From assembly GCA_964487555.1 (NCBI GenBank), contig CAZART010000044.1, positions 1-39,314 of the forward strand: DNA of 39,314 nt. Reading direction: 5' to 3'. The stretch is from CAZART01 sp964487555. GTDB lineage: Bacteria; Bacteroidota; Rhodothermia; Rhodothermales; VXPQ01. Position 1 is the stretch's first letter, and each line of letters begins with the position of its first letter. Below the pieces are notes generated by a model. The model saw nothing but the letters and a program-made list of their open reading frames with translations. It was not told the origin of the DNA and searched no databases. A program made the position numbers and the translations under genes. This document shows, in pieces, positions 27,047-34,927 of the stretch.

Positions 27047-27067
27047 GTGTGCAGCCTTGTTGCACAC
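27047..27067 (-). promoter_or_regulatory. Inverted repeat upstream of the HAD-TolC-MlaC group
   Basis: GTGTGCA (27047-27053) and TGCACAC (27061-27067) form a perfect 7-bp inverted repeat with a 7-nt spacer, 24-44 nt before the HAD ATG. It could be an operator or a leader hairpin. No T-run follows, so it is not a typical terminator. Confidence 0.4.
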
Positions 27068-27104
27068 AGGCTTCAGAAGACGGTTCCGGAGGGTGAGAGA
27101 AGAG

Positions 27105-27147
27105 AAAAAGGAAGAGTGGCTCGGCCGTCCTATGGTGCCACTCTTCC
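27105..27147 (-). terminator. Intrinsic terminator of rho
   Basis: Arms GGAAGAGTGGC (27110-27120) and GCCACTCTTCC (27137-27147) are perfect complements with a 16-nt loop. On the reverse strand the stem is followed by TTTTTCTCTTCT. It lies 14 nt beyond the rho stop codon, so rho and the HAD group appear to be separate transcription units. Confidence 0.85.
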
Positions 27148-27160
27148 CTTCCTGATCCCC

Positions 27161-29219
27161 TTAAGAATTCATCGTGACGAGGAACTCATCATTGTCCCTC
27201 GTTCCGCGCATTTTGTCGAGTATGAAATTCATAGCCTCGAGCTGGTTCATGTCTGCCAGCAGTTTCCGTAGAATCCATACGCGACTCAACTTGGCTTCGG
27301 GGATGAGCAATTCTTCGCGTCGCGTCCCCGACTTGATGACGTCGATTGCCGGGAAAATACGGCGATCCGAAAGCGACCGATCGAGCACGATTTCGGCGTT
27401 ACCCGTTCCCTTGAACTCTTCAAAAATCACCTCGTCCATGCGGCTGCCCGTCTCGATCAGAGCGGTACCGATGATGGTGAGCGAGCCGCCTTCCTCCACG
27501 TTTCGAGCGGCGCCGAAGAATCGCTTTGGGCCCCGCAAGGCGCCGGCTTCCATACCTCCCGACAGCGTCTTGCCCGATCCCGGCGTCACCGAGTTGTGTG
27601 CACGCGCCAGACGCGTAATGGAGTCGAGCAGAACCACCACGTCCTGGCCGGCCTCGACCAGACGTTTTGCCTTTTCGAGGACGATATCCGCCACCTGCAC
27701 GTGGCGCTCGGCCTCCTGGTCGAACGTCGAGGCAATAACTTCACCGCGAACGTTGCGCTCCATGTCAGTCACTTCTTCCGGCCGCTCATCGACGAGCAGA
27801 ACGATGAGGTAGACTTCCGGGTGGTTCGACGTGATAGCATTGGCGATTTTCTGGAGGAGTACGGTCTTCCCCGTTTTCGGCTGCGCTACGATCAGGGCGC
27901 GCTGGCCCTTACCGATCGGTGTGAACAGATCGAGTACTCGGGTGCTGTACTCAATCGCCTGCGTTTCCAGGCGAAGATGCTCGTTTGGATAGAGTGGTGT
28001 GAGAAAATCGAAGGCGTGCCGCTGCTCGATTTCCTGCGGCTTGCGGCCGTTAACCTCGTTCACCTGGATCAGTGCAAAGAATCGTTCGCCCTCTTTGGGC
28101 GGCCGTACTTCGCCGTTCACCGTGTCTCCGACCAGCAGGCTGAAACGTTTGATTTGCGAGGGCGACACGTAGATGTCGTCCGGGCTTGGCAGATAATTGT
28201 ATTCAGCGGAACGCAGGAATCCATATCCGTCGGGGAGCACCTCGAGGACGCCCACCTTGTGGATCATGCCCTCGAGTTCCGTCTTGTTCGGATCATGCCT
28301 GGCCATGTAATCCGGACGCCCTTCGTAGACGCGCTGACGGCGCTCGTCGCGGCCGCCGCCCTTTCGGTTGTCGCGCCCGCGACGACTTCCACCGCGGTTG
28401 CGATCACCGCCTTTACTGCGGCGCTTGTTCTTGCCGCGGCTACGGTCGTCATCACCGTCGCTCCGATTCGGATTGCCGTCGCCCCGGCTCTGATTGCCGT
28501 CGCCCCGGCTCTGATTGCCGTCGCCCCGGCTCTGATTGCCGTCGCCCCGGCTCTGGCTGCGGTCACCNNNNNNNNNNNNNNNNNNNNNNNNNNNNNNNNN
28601 NNNNNNNNNNNNNNNNNNNNNNNNNNNNNNNNNNNNNNNNNNNNNNNNNNNNNNNNNNNNNNNNNNNCTGCTCGCTGCGGCTCTGATCTCCGCGACCCTG
28701 CTCGCTGCGGCTCTGATCTCTGCGATCCTGCTCGCTGCGGCTCTGATCTCCGCGACCCTGCTCGCTGCGAGGCTGATCCCCACGTGCCTGCTCGGTGCGA
28801 TCCGTCTCATCACGGACTTGATCGCCTCCGACCTGGTCACCTCGGTTCTGGTCCCGGCGGTTCTGATCGCTCCGGTTCTGGTCACCTCGATTCTGATCGT
28901 CGCGGTTTTGCGCCTGCCCGCTCGTCGCGCGCTCCGGCCGGTCGCCGTTGGCGCTTCCGCCCTTCGAGTCTTGGGCCTGCGGGTTGGAAGCTTGTCGGCC
29001 GTTTCCGCGACGATCCGACTTTTCGGACGTCGGCTCCCCGCGGCCTTCCTGCGGGCTGCGCGATCGATTCCCGTTGCCGGCGGCAAGTTCGGCCCTTGCC
29101 TCAAGAATACGATAAATGAGATCCTCCTTGCGAGACTGCGAATATCCGCTCATGCCGAGGGAGCGAGCGATTTCCTTCAGTTCAGGAAGCTTTTTTTCTT
29201 GGAGTTCGGAAATTTTCAT
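27161..29219 (-). CDS. rho: Transcription termination factor Rho with long repeat-rich insertion, interrupted by an assembly gap
   Basis: Rho is a hexameric RNA helicase that ends transcription. The ATG at 29219 opens an N-terminal Rho_N (SAP-like) domain (residues 1-45, MKISELQEKKLPELKEIARS and on). Then comes a long low-complexity insertion built from NRxDQ, RGDQSRSEQ and QSRGDGN units, interrupted by 100 Ns. After the gap the remaining 468 codons hold the cold-shock RNA-binding domain (DGYGFLRSAEYNYLPSPDDI), the ATPase with P-loop QPKTGKT, VVVLLDSITRLARA and the RNA-loop region SGKTLSGGMEAGAL, ending in the normal Rho C-terminus. The two sides lie in different frames only because 100 is not a multiple of 3; both gap edges are codon boundaries. 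The gene is therefore taken as intact. It has its own candidate promoter and terminator. Confidence 0.95.
28471..28554 (-). repeat. Four exact 21-bp tandem repeats in rho (QSRGDGN units)
   Basis: Four identical 21-bp units start at 28471, 28492, 28513 and 28534. On the coding strand each encodes the seven residues QSRGDGN. They form the C-terminal end of the Rho insertion next to the assembly gap; a degenerate fifth unit precedes them on the forward strand. Confidence 0.9.
28568..28667. other. Assembly gap (100 N) inside rho
   Basis: Exactly 100 Ns, the usual placeholder for a gap of unknown size. It lies where a 21-bp repeat array meets a 30-bp repeat array, so short reads probably could not span it. 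Both flanks end on rho codon boundaries, so the real missing length should be a multiple of three. Confidence 0.95.
28668..28817 (-). repeat. 30-bp tandem repeats in rho (RGDQSRSEQ units)
   Basis: About five units of 30 bp, the first three nearly identical and the last two degenerate. On the coding strand each encodes ten residues of the type RGDQSRSEQ plus Gly or Asp. Beyond it (28840-28920) a further array encodes five-residue NRxDQ units. The composition is Arg, Asp, Gln, Ser and Gly with almost no hydrophobic residues. Confidence 0.88.
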
Positions 29220-29673
29220 GACAAAAAAATGGGTGGTAGAGAGGAGCCGAATGGCTCCGAATGGATAGTCACTGGAAAGGTCGTTCGACGAAGCGTCACT
29301 GCTTTGCTTCAGCCTCAGAACGGACGGCCGGCCTGTATGGGATAAGGTGTTCCAGGCGTCCCGGGCGGGGACAAATCAACAAGGTAGGATGTATACGGGC
29401 GGGTCGGTCAACCCTAGACGGCGATCCAGACAAGAATGAAGGTGGATCGCCTCGGATTCAATGCTTGCGCACGAATTGCTCTAGGACCCTAAGATAGGGG
29501 ATTTACCTCGAATTTCAATCGAGCCCGTTCGGGGTGTTGGGAAAATTGTGTTAATCGGTAATCAAGCCCCGTCCGTGCTTTACCCGTACGGCGTCGAATG
29601 AGCCGTTCACCCTATACACGATGTATACGGTAAAAGCGAAAGGCTCAAAATCCGTACCGAGAAGGTAGCCGCT
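29220..29673. other. folC-rho intergenic region and rho leader
   Basis: 454 nt without a convincing gene on either strand. It holds a candidate reverse-strand promoter (29491-29518), so about 265 nt would be rho 5' untranslated leader. GATGTATACGG occurs twice (29388-29398 and 29620-29630), the second within a near-palindrome around CTATACACGATGTATACGG. No terminator was found after folC. Confidence 0.5.
29491..29518 (-). promoter_or_regulatory. Candidate sigma-70-like promoter for rho
   Basis: Read on the reverse strand: -35 TTGAAA (29518-29513), 16-nt spacer, -10 TATCTT (29496-29491). This matches five of six and four of six consensus bases. The start would be near 29484. Bacteroidota often use a different promoter consensus, which lowers confidence. 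Confidence 0.45.
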
Positions 29674-30999
29674 TTACAAGGAGCGCGGGGCCGGCGGGCG
29701 TTTCATCACGTCCGTCCCTTCCAATTGGGCGACCACCAGATGGGATCCGGTGATCAGGAGAGCGTCGGACCGATCGGCTCCGGCGATGAAGTCGCGAATG
29801 CCGGACGCAACCGTACATGGTCGGTCCGTTTCGATCTCCCAACCCCGAAGGCGATAAGCAAGTTCCGCCGGGTCTAACGCGCGAGTCGAGCAAACCTCGA
29901 CCGGACGAACGAACGCATCGGCTTTTGCGAGTCGGCGCGCCATCGCGTCCACGTCTTTGTCGCGCATTACTCCGAGAAGAACGTAAAGCCGGCCCTCCCC
30001 CGTACGCGTCGCTTCAAGGTGATCAATCGCAGCCGCAAGGCTGTCGGCATTATGGGCCACGTCCGCAACGATCAGTGGTTCGTCTCGTAGCACCTCCAGG
30101 CGCCCCCATAATCCGCTAAGCTCCCGAACGTGCCGCATTCCTTCAAAGACAGGACGGCCGTCCAACTGTACATCATCGTAGACGATTTCCGTTGCTCGGA
30201 GGGCGGTAGCGGCATTCGCGAGCTGATGCCGGCCGGGGAGGCCCACGAAAAGATTTTCATAGGTCCGCAGCGGCGTATGTGCCGTGACCCTGCATCCTCG
30301 TAGGCCCACCTCTTCGTCGGTCAGATTGACCTCGTCGCCGACGTGATGGAAGGATGCGTCGTTGTGAGCCGCGACGTCAGCGATAGTCCGCGCGGCCTCA
30401 GGACCCGCCGCCGTCACGACCGGCACCTGCCATTTGATGATTCCCGCCTTTTCGGCAGCGATGGCCTCGAGCGTCGTTCCCAGGTATTCCGTATGATCGA
30501 GCCCTATTCCCGTGATGACGCTCAGAACCGGCTGAAGGACGTTCGTAGCGTCGAGCCGACCACCCATCCCCGTTTCGACCACGGCGATGTCGATGGCTTC
30601 CTCTGCGAAATAGCGCATGCTGAGGGCGAAAGTGAACTCGAAAAAGCTGGGACTTACCTGGAGGGCGAGATCACGGTATCGTTCCACGACATCCGCTAGC
30701 CTCGATCTGGGGATCGGGATGCCGTCAATGCGCATCCGCTCTGAAACGTGGAAAAGATGTGGCGACGTATGAAGGCCGACGCGGTGACCGGCCGCCGTGC
30801 CGATCGCCGCAACGAGGGATGCTGTGGACCCTTTGCCGTTGGTTCCGGCGATGTGGATCGCGCGAAAGGTCGTCTGAGGACGGTCCATACCATCCAGTAG
30901 ACGGACAGTGCGTTCAAGCCCCGGCTTATATGCTCTGCCCGCATCATCGGTGAAGCGCGGGAGCGCGTTCAAGAACGAGTCGGCGTCATCCAGGTTCAT
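29674..30999 (-). CDS. folC: Folylpolyglutamate synthase / dihydrofolate synthase FolC
   Basis: FolC is a cytoplasmic Mur-ligase-like enzyme that adds glutamate to dihydropteroate and extends the polyglutamate tail of folates using ATP. The 441-residue protein has the P-loop GTNGKGS at 52-58, the TSPHLFHVSERMRI segment, VVETGMGGRLDATNV, GLDHTEYLG, GRHQLANAATAL and the C-terminal VADVAHNADSL motif, all typical of FolC. Whether it also has dihydrofolate synthase activity cannot be read directly. Its ATG at 30999 overlaps the end of tsaE by 14 nt, which indicates translational coupling. It is the third gene of the porX-tsaE-folC group. Confidence 0.95.
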   Translation of the reverse strand: MNLDDADSFLNALPRFTDDAGRAYKPGLERTVRLLDGMDRPQTTFRAIHIAGTNGKGSTASLVAAIGTAAGHRVGLHTSPHLFHVSERMRIDGIPIPRSRLADVVERYRDLALQVSPSFFEFTFALSMRYFAEEAIDIAVVETGMGGRLDATNVLQPVLSVITGIGLDHTEYLGTTLEAIAAEKAGIIKWQVPVVTAAGPEAARTIADVAAHNDASFHHVGDEVNLTDEEVGLRGCRVTAHTPLRTYENLFVGLPGRHQLANAATALRATEIVYDDVQLDGRPVFEGMRHVRELSGLWGRLEVLRDEPLIVADVAHNADSLAAAIDHLEATRTGEGRLYVLLGVMRDKDVDAMARRLAKADAFVRPVEVCSTRALDPAELAYRLRGWEIETDRPCTVASGIRDFIAGADRSDALLITGSHLVVAQLEGTDVMKRPPAPRSL

Positions 31000-31489
31000 G
31001 GCGACCGCGGCTTTTGAGCTCCGTAACTACTTCGACGCAGACGATGCGACGATCGTCGCCGCCGCCGTGCTCGATTCGAATCCTGATCGCGTGATCGGGC
31101 AAGAGCGGTTCGATTCGGTCCGCCCATTCAATAACGGAGATGCCGTCACCGAAAAAGTACTCCTCATATCCGAAACCGTAGAATTCCTCGATACGCTCCA
31201 GGCGATAGGCATCAAAGTGGTAGACGGGAAGACGCCCTCCTTGGTACTCGTGCACAATCGTAAAGGTAGGGCTCGTAATCTGCGCCGGATCCAGGTCGAG
31301 CCCGGCACACATGCCACGGACCAACGCTGTCTTTCCTGCGCCCAGATTCCCGTAAAGGGCGACGACGTCGCCCCGTTGAAGAAATTCGGCTAGAGCGCGC
31401 CCGACACGGCGTGTTTCTTCTTCGGTTTGGGTTGTGGTCGGTAGAAGTCGACCCAAATCGGCTGCCGAATTCCGGATTGCATAGTCCAT
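30986..31489 (-). CDS. tsaE: tRNA threonylcarbamoyladenosine biosynthesis ATPase TsaE
   Basis: TsaE (YjeE) is a small ATPase needed with TsaB, TsaC and TsaD to make the t6A37 modification in tRNAs reading ANN codons. The 167-residue protein has Walker A GNLGAGKT at 47-54, the SPTF motif, VYHFDAYRLE and the GISVIEWADRI segment that define the family. The ATG at 31489 is used; a GTG at 31501 would add four residues. It follows porX by about 40 nt and overlaps folC. tsaE next to porX is a gene order seen in Bacteroidota. Confidence 0.94.
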   Translation of the reverse strand: MDYAIRNSAADLGRLLPTTTQTEEETRRVGRALAEFLQRGDVVALYGNLGAGKTALVRGMCAGLDLDPAQITSPTFTIVHEYQGGRLPVYHFDAYRLERIEEFYGFGYEEYFFGDGISVIEWADRIEPLLPDHAIRIRIEHGGGDDRRIVCVEVVTELKSRGRHEPG

Positions 31490-31529
31490 AGCTGCAAACA
31501 CGTGTGAGCAGAGAGGCGGCGCGGGTGCA

Positions 31530-33095
31530 TCACCGGCGCGGCTGCATCGTAACGACGGGAAGAATCATCTCCTCGAGAGATGCGCCGCCGTGCTGCATGG
31601 TGTCGCGATACAGGTTCTGGTAGTGGTGGTAATTCGTCGGATAGACGAAATAGTAGTCCTCCTTTGCAATGATAAAATTCGTGGTCATGTTATTGCGCGG
31701 CAGACCGAAGGTCTCAGGATCCTTGACGAAAATGGCCTGCTTCTCATCGCATTTCAGATTCCGCCCGTATTTGTAGCGTAGAGCGGTCGACGTCTCGCGA
31801 TCCCCGATAACTTTGGCCGCGTGCATACTGCGGATGGCGCCATGATCCGTCGTGACGACGACGGTCACGTCCATTTTCGCAAGATCATTGAAGGCCTGGT
31901 AGAGCCACGAGTGCTCGAACCATGTGCGGGTGAGCGCGCGATAAGCTCTTTCATCAGGCGCGATCTCCTTCAAGACCCGTGAGTCGGAACGGCTGTGGGC
32001 GAGAATATCGACAAAGTTGATGACGATCGCGCTGAGGTCGTACTGGTCGTAATCCGAAATATTCTGAGCGAAATCGCGACCCTCCTGGGTCCCGATCAGC
32101 TTGTTGTACCGCAGGCGCACGTCGAGATGCTTGTTCTTTAAGACGTCACGCAGGAATTCTTCCTCGTTGCGATTGCGACTATGCTCGTCGTCTTCACCGC
32201 TCGCCCAGACCTGAGGATAACGGTTCGCGATGTCACGCGGAAGCAATCCGCTAAAGATGGAGTTGCGCGAGTAGGGCGTGGCTGTCGGGAGGATTGAATA
32301 ATAAAACGACTTCTCGAGCGTGAACCGGTTGTAAAGGAGCTTCTCAAATTCAAGCCATTGATCGTAGCGCATGCAATCAATGACGAAAAAGACCACCGGT
32401 TTGCCGCCTTTGAGCTTTGGGAGAACGTGGCGAGGAAGCACTTCGTGCGACAGGACGGGGCGATGTTCATCAGGCTCTTCATCGACGTGATCGATCCATC
32501 CGACATAATGATCCTCTACGAACCGGCCGAAGGCGCGGTTGGCTTCGCGATACTGATCCTCCAGAATTTGCCGGGCACCCTCGTCCCCCTCGAGATCGAC
32601 GTCGAAGCGAACGAGCCGCTGGTAAATATCCACCCATTCCTCGTGGGAGAGGGGATTCATTAGCGCCATCGTGATCTGATTAAAGGATTGCAGATAGTTC
32701 TGCGAGACCTTTTCCGTGCGCAGGCGCGCGCGCTCGAGCAGCCGTTTAATCGTGAGGAGGATTTGGCTCGGATTGACCGGCTTCGTTAGATAGTCGCTGA
32801 TCTGGCCGCCCAGGGCCTCTTCCATGAGGTGCTCTTCTTCGCTCTTGGTCACCATGACCACGGGCACCTCGGGGGCGTACCGCTTGATTTGTTCCAGGGT
32901 TTCGAGGCCGCCCATGCCTGGCATTTGCTCGTCTAGCAGGACGAGATCGAACCGCTCGTCCTTCATCTTCTCGACGGCATCGGAACCGTTTGCCACGCTC
33001 GAGACGACGTAGCCTTTCGATTCCAGAAACAGGATGTGGGGGCGGAGAAGATCGATCTCGTCGTCTGCCCAGAGGATGCGAGGTTCGTTCGCCAT
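31530..33095 (-). CDS. porX: PorX-type response regulator with PglZ domain
   Basis: A 521-residue two-domain protein. Residues 1-120 are a receiver domain with Asp11/Asp12, phospho-acceptor Asp55 in LVLLDEQMPGMGG, Thr83 and Lys105 (LTKP). After a helical linker (about 120-205) a PglZ/alkaline-phosphatase-type domain follows. Metal and nucleophile elements are visible in FVIDCMRYDQW, SILPTATPYSRN (candidate nucleophilic Thr), VVTTDHGAIRS and QHGGASLEEM. This architecture is PorX, which with the kinase PorY controls the type IX secretion system in Porphyromonas and relatives and has reported phosphodiesterase activity. No porY or type IX structural gene is in this window. It is first in a group with tsaE and folC. 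Confidence 0.9.
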   Translation of the reverse strand: MANEPRILWADDEIDLLRPHILFLESKGYVVSSVANGSDAVEKMKDERFDLVLLDEQMPGMGGLETLEQIKRYAPEVPVVMVTKSEEEHLMEEALGGQISDYLTKPVNPSQILLTIKRLLERARLRTEKVSQNYLQSFNQITMALMNPLSHEEWVDIYQRLVRFDVDLEGDEGARQILEDQYREANRAFGRFVEDHYVGWIDHVDEEPDEHRPVLSHEVLPRHVLPKLKGGKPVVFFVIDCMRYDQWLEFEKLLYNRFTLEKSFYYSILPTATPYSRNSIFSGLLPRDIANRYPQVWASGEDDEHSRNRNEEEFLRDVLKNKHLDVRLRYNKLIGTQEGRDFAQNISDYDQYDLSAIVINFVDILAHSRSDSRVLKEIAPDERAYRALTRTWFEHSWLYQAFNDLAKMDVTVVVTTDHGAIRSMHAAKVIGDRETSTALRYKYGRNLKCDEKQAIFVKDPETFGLPRNNMTTNFIIAKEDYYFVYPTNYHHYQNLYRDTMQHGGASLEEMILPVVTMQPRR

Positions 33096-33329
33096 GCGTT
33101 GGATTGCTGCTTTGAGTGTCCTTTTTTCTACGGCGCGCCGCCTGAGACGTCATTCCCCGTCGTGATTCGGGACGGCGGCGTACGGCCGGAGTTTCGGTAG
33201 CAATCTATCGGAGGCGAACGACGAGTTGGTGGGAGAAGAGCGAGCGGGTTGTACGGCGTGGGAGCCTGCAAGATTCGCCGGCATCGGTAGCAGCGCTCCG
33301 TCCACGCTGGTCGCCGGCTCACCTGCGGC

Positions 33330-34064
33330 CTATTCGGACGGCCTCCAGACATACTCGCCCGTCCGATCGATATAGCCGTATTTTCCATCGACCATAACCA
33401 GGGCCAGGCCGGCCGCAAAATCCCATGCGAGGTCGTAGGCCGGTTCGATAACCCATTCGCCGGCGGGGTCGATAAAGCCCCAGAGACCGTCTAACTTCAC
33501 CCGCGCCATTCCATCGGAGAAGTACCATGCCTGTTCGAAGCGGGGATGTATGACGACGTCTCCTGATTCGCTGCGATAGCCGTAGCGGCCCTCAGAATGC
33601 ATCAGCTGATATAGCCTGGGTCGATAATCGGACTCGACATAAGTCTCCGGGCGTAGATCGAACCGTGGATTCACGACGGTTTCGCCACGCTTGTTGATGA
33701 AGCCCCACTTGCCGTCTTTCTGTATCGGCGCAACGTCACCGGCGAAGTGCCAGCCATCCTCGTACTGAGGTTCCACAGCAAAGCGACCATCCGGCCTGAT
33801 GTATCCGAATCCGCTGTCGGTCTCAACGAGCGCAACGCCTTCATAGAAATGAAACGCACGGCTGAACTGGGGTTCGATCACGACGGTGCCGGCGGTATCG
33901 ATGTACCCCCAGGCGTCATCCTGCGGGATCGGAAAGAGGCCGTCGGCGGCGGCCGTGGATTCGTCCTGATGCACGGTCTGCGGTTCGCAGGCCGTAGTGC
34001 TCATAGATAGCAGGGTGATTAACACGAGGAGCAGAATACATGGGATTTCAGGACGGGGCATCAT
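33330..34064 (-). CDS. WG-repeat lipoprotein
   Basis: A 244-residue exported protein. The signal peptide (MMPRPEIPCILLLVLITLL) ends at STTAC, so Cys26 may be lipidated, although the lipobox is not ideal. The rest is six WG/beta-type repeats of about 30-35 residues, each with a W/YG-hydrophobic-I core, for example WGYIDTAGTVVIEP, FGYIRPDGRFAVEP, WGFINKRGETVVNP, YGYRSESGDVVIHP, WGFIDPAGEWVIEP and YGYIDRTGEYV. WG-repeat proteins are common in Bacteroidota; their functions are largely unknown, and a binding or scaffold role is usually assumed. A longer in-frame start at 34133 lacks a signal and is less likely. It is divergent from ferritin and 234 nt from porX. Confidence 0.85.
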   Translation of the reverse strand: MMPRPEIPCILLLVLITLLSMSTTACEPQTVHQDESTAAADGLFPIPQDDAWGYIDTAGTVVIEPQFSRAFHFYEGVALVETDSGFGYIRPDGRFAVEPQYEDGWHFAGDVAPIQKDGKWGFINKRGETVVNPRFDLRPETYVESDYRPRLYQLMHSEGRYGYRSESGDVVIHPRFEQAWYFSDGMARVKLDGLWGFIDPAGEWVIEPAYDLAWDFAAGLALVMVDGKYGYIDRTGEYVWRPSE

Positions 34065-34171
34065 AGGGTGTCGGGATAGAGGGGCTTTTGATTCGGTTAA
34101 CGTGCGCCACCGTTCTCTCGCGGCGTTCTGCAAACCTCACCGCCACGGTGCGGGTTTTCCGGACCGGCGGA

Positions 34172-34200
34172 TTGTTACTCTTTTCTCTTATATCATTATG
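34172..34200 (+). promoter_or_regulatory. Weak candidate promoter for ferritin
   Basis: TTGTTA (34172-34177), 17-nt spacer and ATTATG (34195-34200), within an unusually T-rich stretch, about 50 nt before the ATG. The -10 is poor, so the call is tentative. No Fur-box-like 19-bp palindrome was recognised. Confidence 0.25.
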
Positions 34201-34248
34201 ACATTTGAGGTCGTGCATGCGTAAAGTAGCTCTCCTCTCACTCACACG

Positions 34249-34743
34249 ATGGCTCATTTTATGAAGAAGAACGTTGTAGACGCCGTAAATGAACAGATTC
34301 GAGCCGAATTTGCGTCGGCGTATCTCTATCTCGCGATGGCCGCCGACTTCGAGGACCGAGGCCTGTCCGGATTTTCAAGCTGGCTGCGGGCCCAGTGGCG
34401 GGAAGAGCAGGAGCATGCTATGAAGTTCTACGACTTCCTCCTGGAACGCGGTATGCGTGTCGAGCTTCGTGCGCTGGCGGAGCCGGAATCCAGCTTCGGT
34501 AGTCCTCTGGAGGCGTTCGAGCAGGTGCTCGAACACGAGCGAGACGTGACGCGGCGTATTTATGAGCTTTTTGAGCTGGCACGCAGCGAAAAAGATTACC
34601 CGCTCGAGACGTTTCTGCACTGGTTTATCGACGAGCAGGTCGAGGAAGAGGCGAGTGCCGCGTCTGTCGTCAACCGGCTGGAGATTATTGGAGACTCACG
34701 GGCTGAGCTTTACATCCTCGACAGAGACCTTGATAAGCGGTGA
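34249..34743 (+). CDS. ftnA: Bacterial non-haem ferritin (FtnA type)
   Basis: Ferritin forms a 24-subunit shell that oxidises and stores iron in the cytoplasm. The 164-residue protein is a four-helix bundle. The ferroxidase ligands known from E. coli FtnA (Glu17, Glu50, His53, Glu94, Gln127) all appear with a constant shift of three: Glu20, Glu53, His56, Glu97 and Gln130. Landmarks are RAEFASAYLYLAMA, REEQEHAMKFYDFL and HWFIDEQVEEEA. The start at 34249 has no clear Shine-Dalgarno. The downstream gene follows within a few bases once a probable false gap is removed, so the two form a likely operon. Confidence 0.96.
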   Translation: MAHFMKKNVVDAVNEQIRAEFASAYLYLAMAADFEDRGLSGFSSWLRAQWREEQEHAMKFYDFLLERGMRVELRALAEPESSFGSPLEAFEQVLEHERDVTRRIYELFELARSEKDYPLETFLHWFIDEQVEEEASAASVVNRLEIIGDSRAELYILDRDLDKR

Positions 34744-34772
34744 AGGTGCATGAATAAACCAACCGGAGACGA
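34718..34772 (+). repeat. First copy of a 55-bp exact duplication at an assembly break
   Basis: The 55 bases before the N run are identical to the 55 bases after it (34873-34927). They cover the last codons of ferritin, its stop and the start of the next gene. A duplicated stretch of exactly 55 bp at a contig join matches a common assembler k-mer length, so this is probably an unmerged overlap. Confidence 0.9.
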
Positions 34773-34872
34773 NNNNNNNNNNNNNNNNNNNNNNNNNNNN
34801 NNNNNNNNNNNNNNNNNNNNNNNNNNNNNNNNNNNNNNNNNNNNNNNNNNNNNNNNNNNNNNNNNNNNNNNN
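34773..34872. other. Assembly gap (100 N), probably false
   Basis: Exactly 100 Ns bounded by the same 55-bp sequence on both sides. If the copies are merged, ferritin and the next ORF become continuous with a 6-nt spacer and no missing sequence. Confidence 0.92.
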
Positions 34873-34927
34873 TCGACAGAGACCTTGATAAGCGGTGAAG
34901 GTGCATGAATAAACCAACCGGAGACGA
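34873..34927 (+). repeat. Second copy of the 55-bp duplication
   Basis: Identical to 34718-34772. It contains the complete ATG start of the next gene at 34905, which is therefore duplicated in part before the gap (ATG at 34750). Confidence 0.9.

Noticed and set aside
28471..28817. Possible CRISPR array because of regular repeats
   Set aside because: The units are directly adjacent without unique spacers, are in frame with rho, and encode short peptide repeats.
27596..29119. A 507-codon forward frame opposite rho, crossing the N gap
   Set aside because: Rho is certain on the other strand. The alanine/valine-rich repeats here are only the complement of the rho repeats.
29261..29497. A 78-codon forward frame in the rho leader
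   Set aside because: The composition is typical of non-coding DNA, no ribosome site is present, and it overlaps the candidate rho leader on the other strand.
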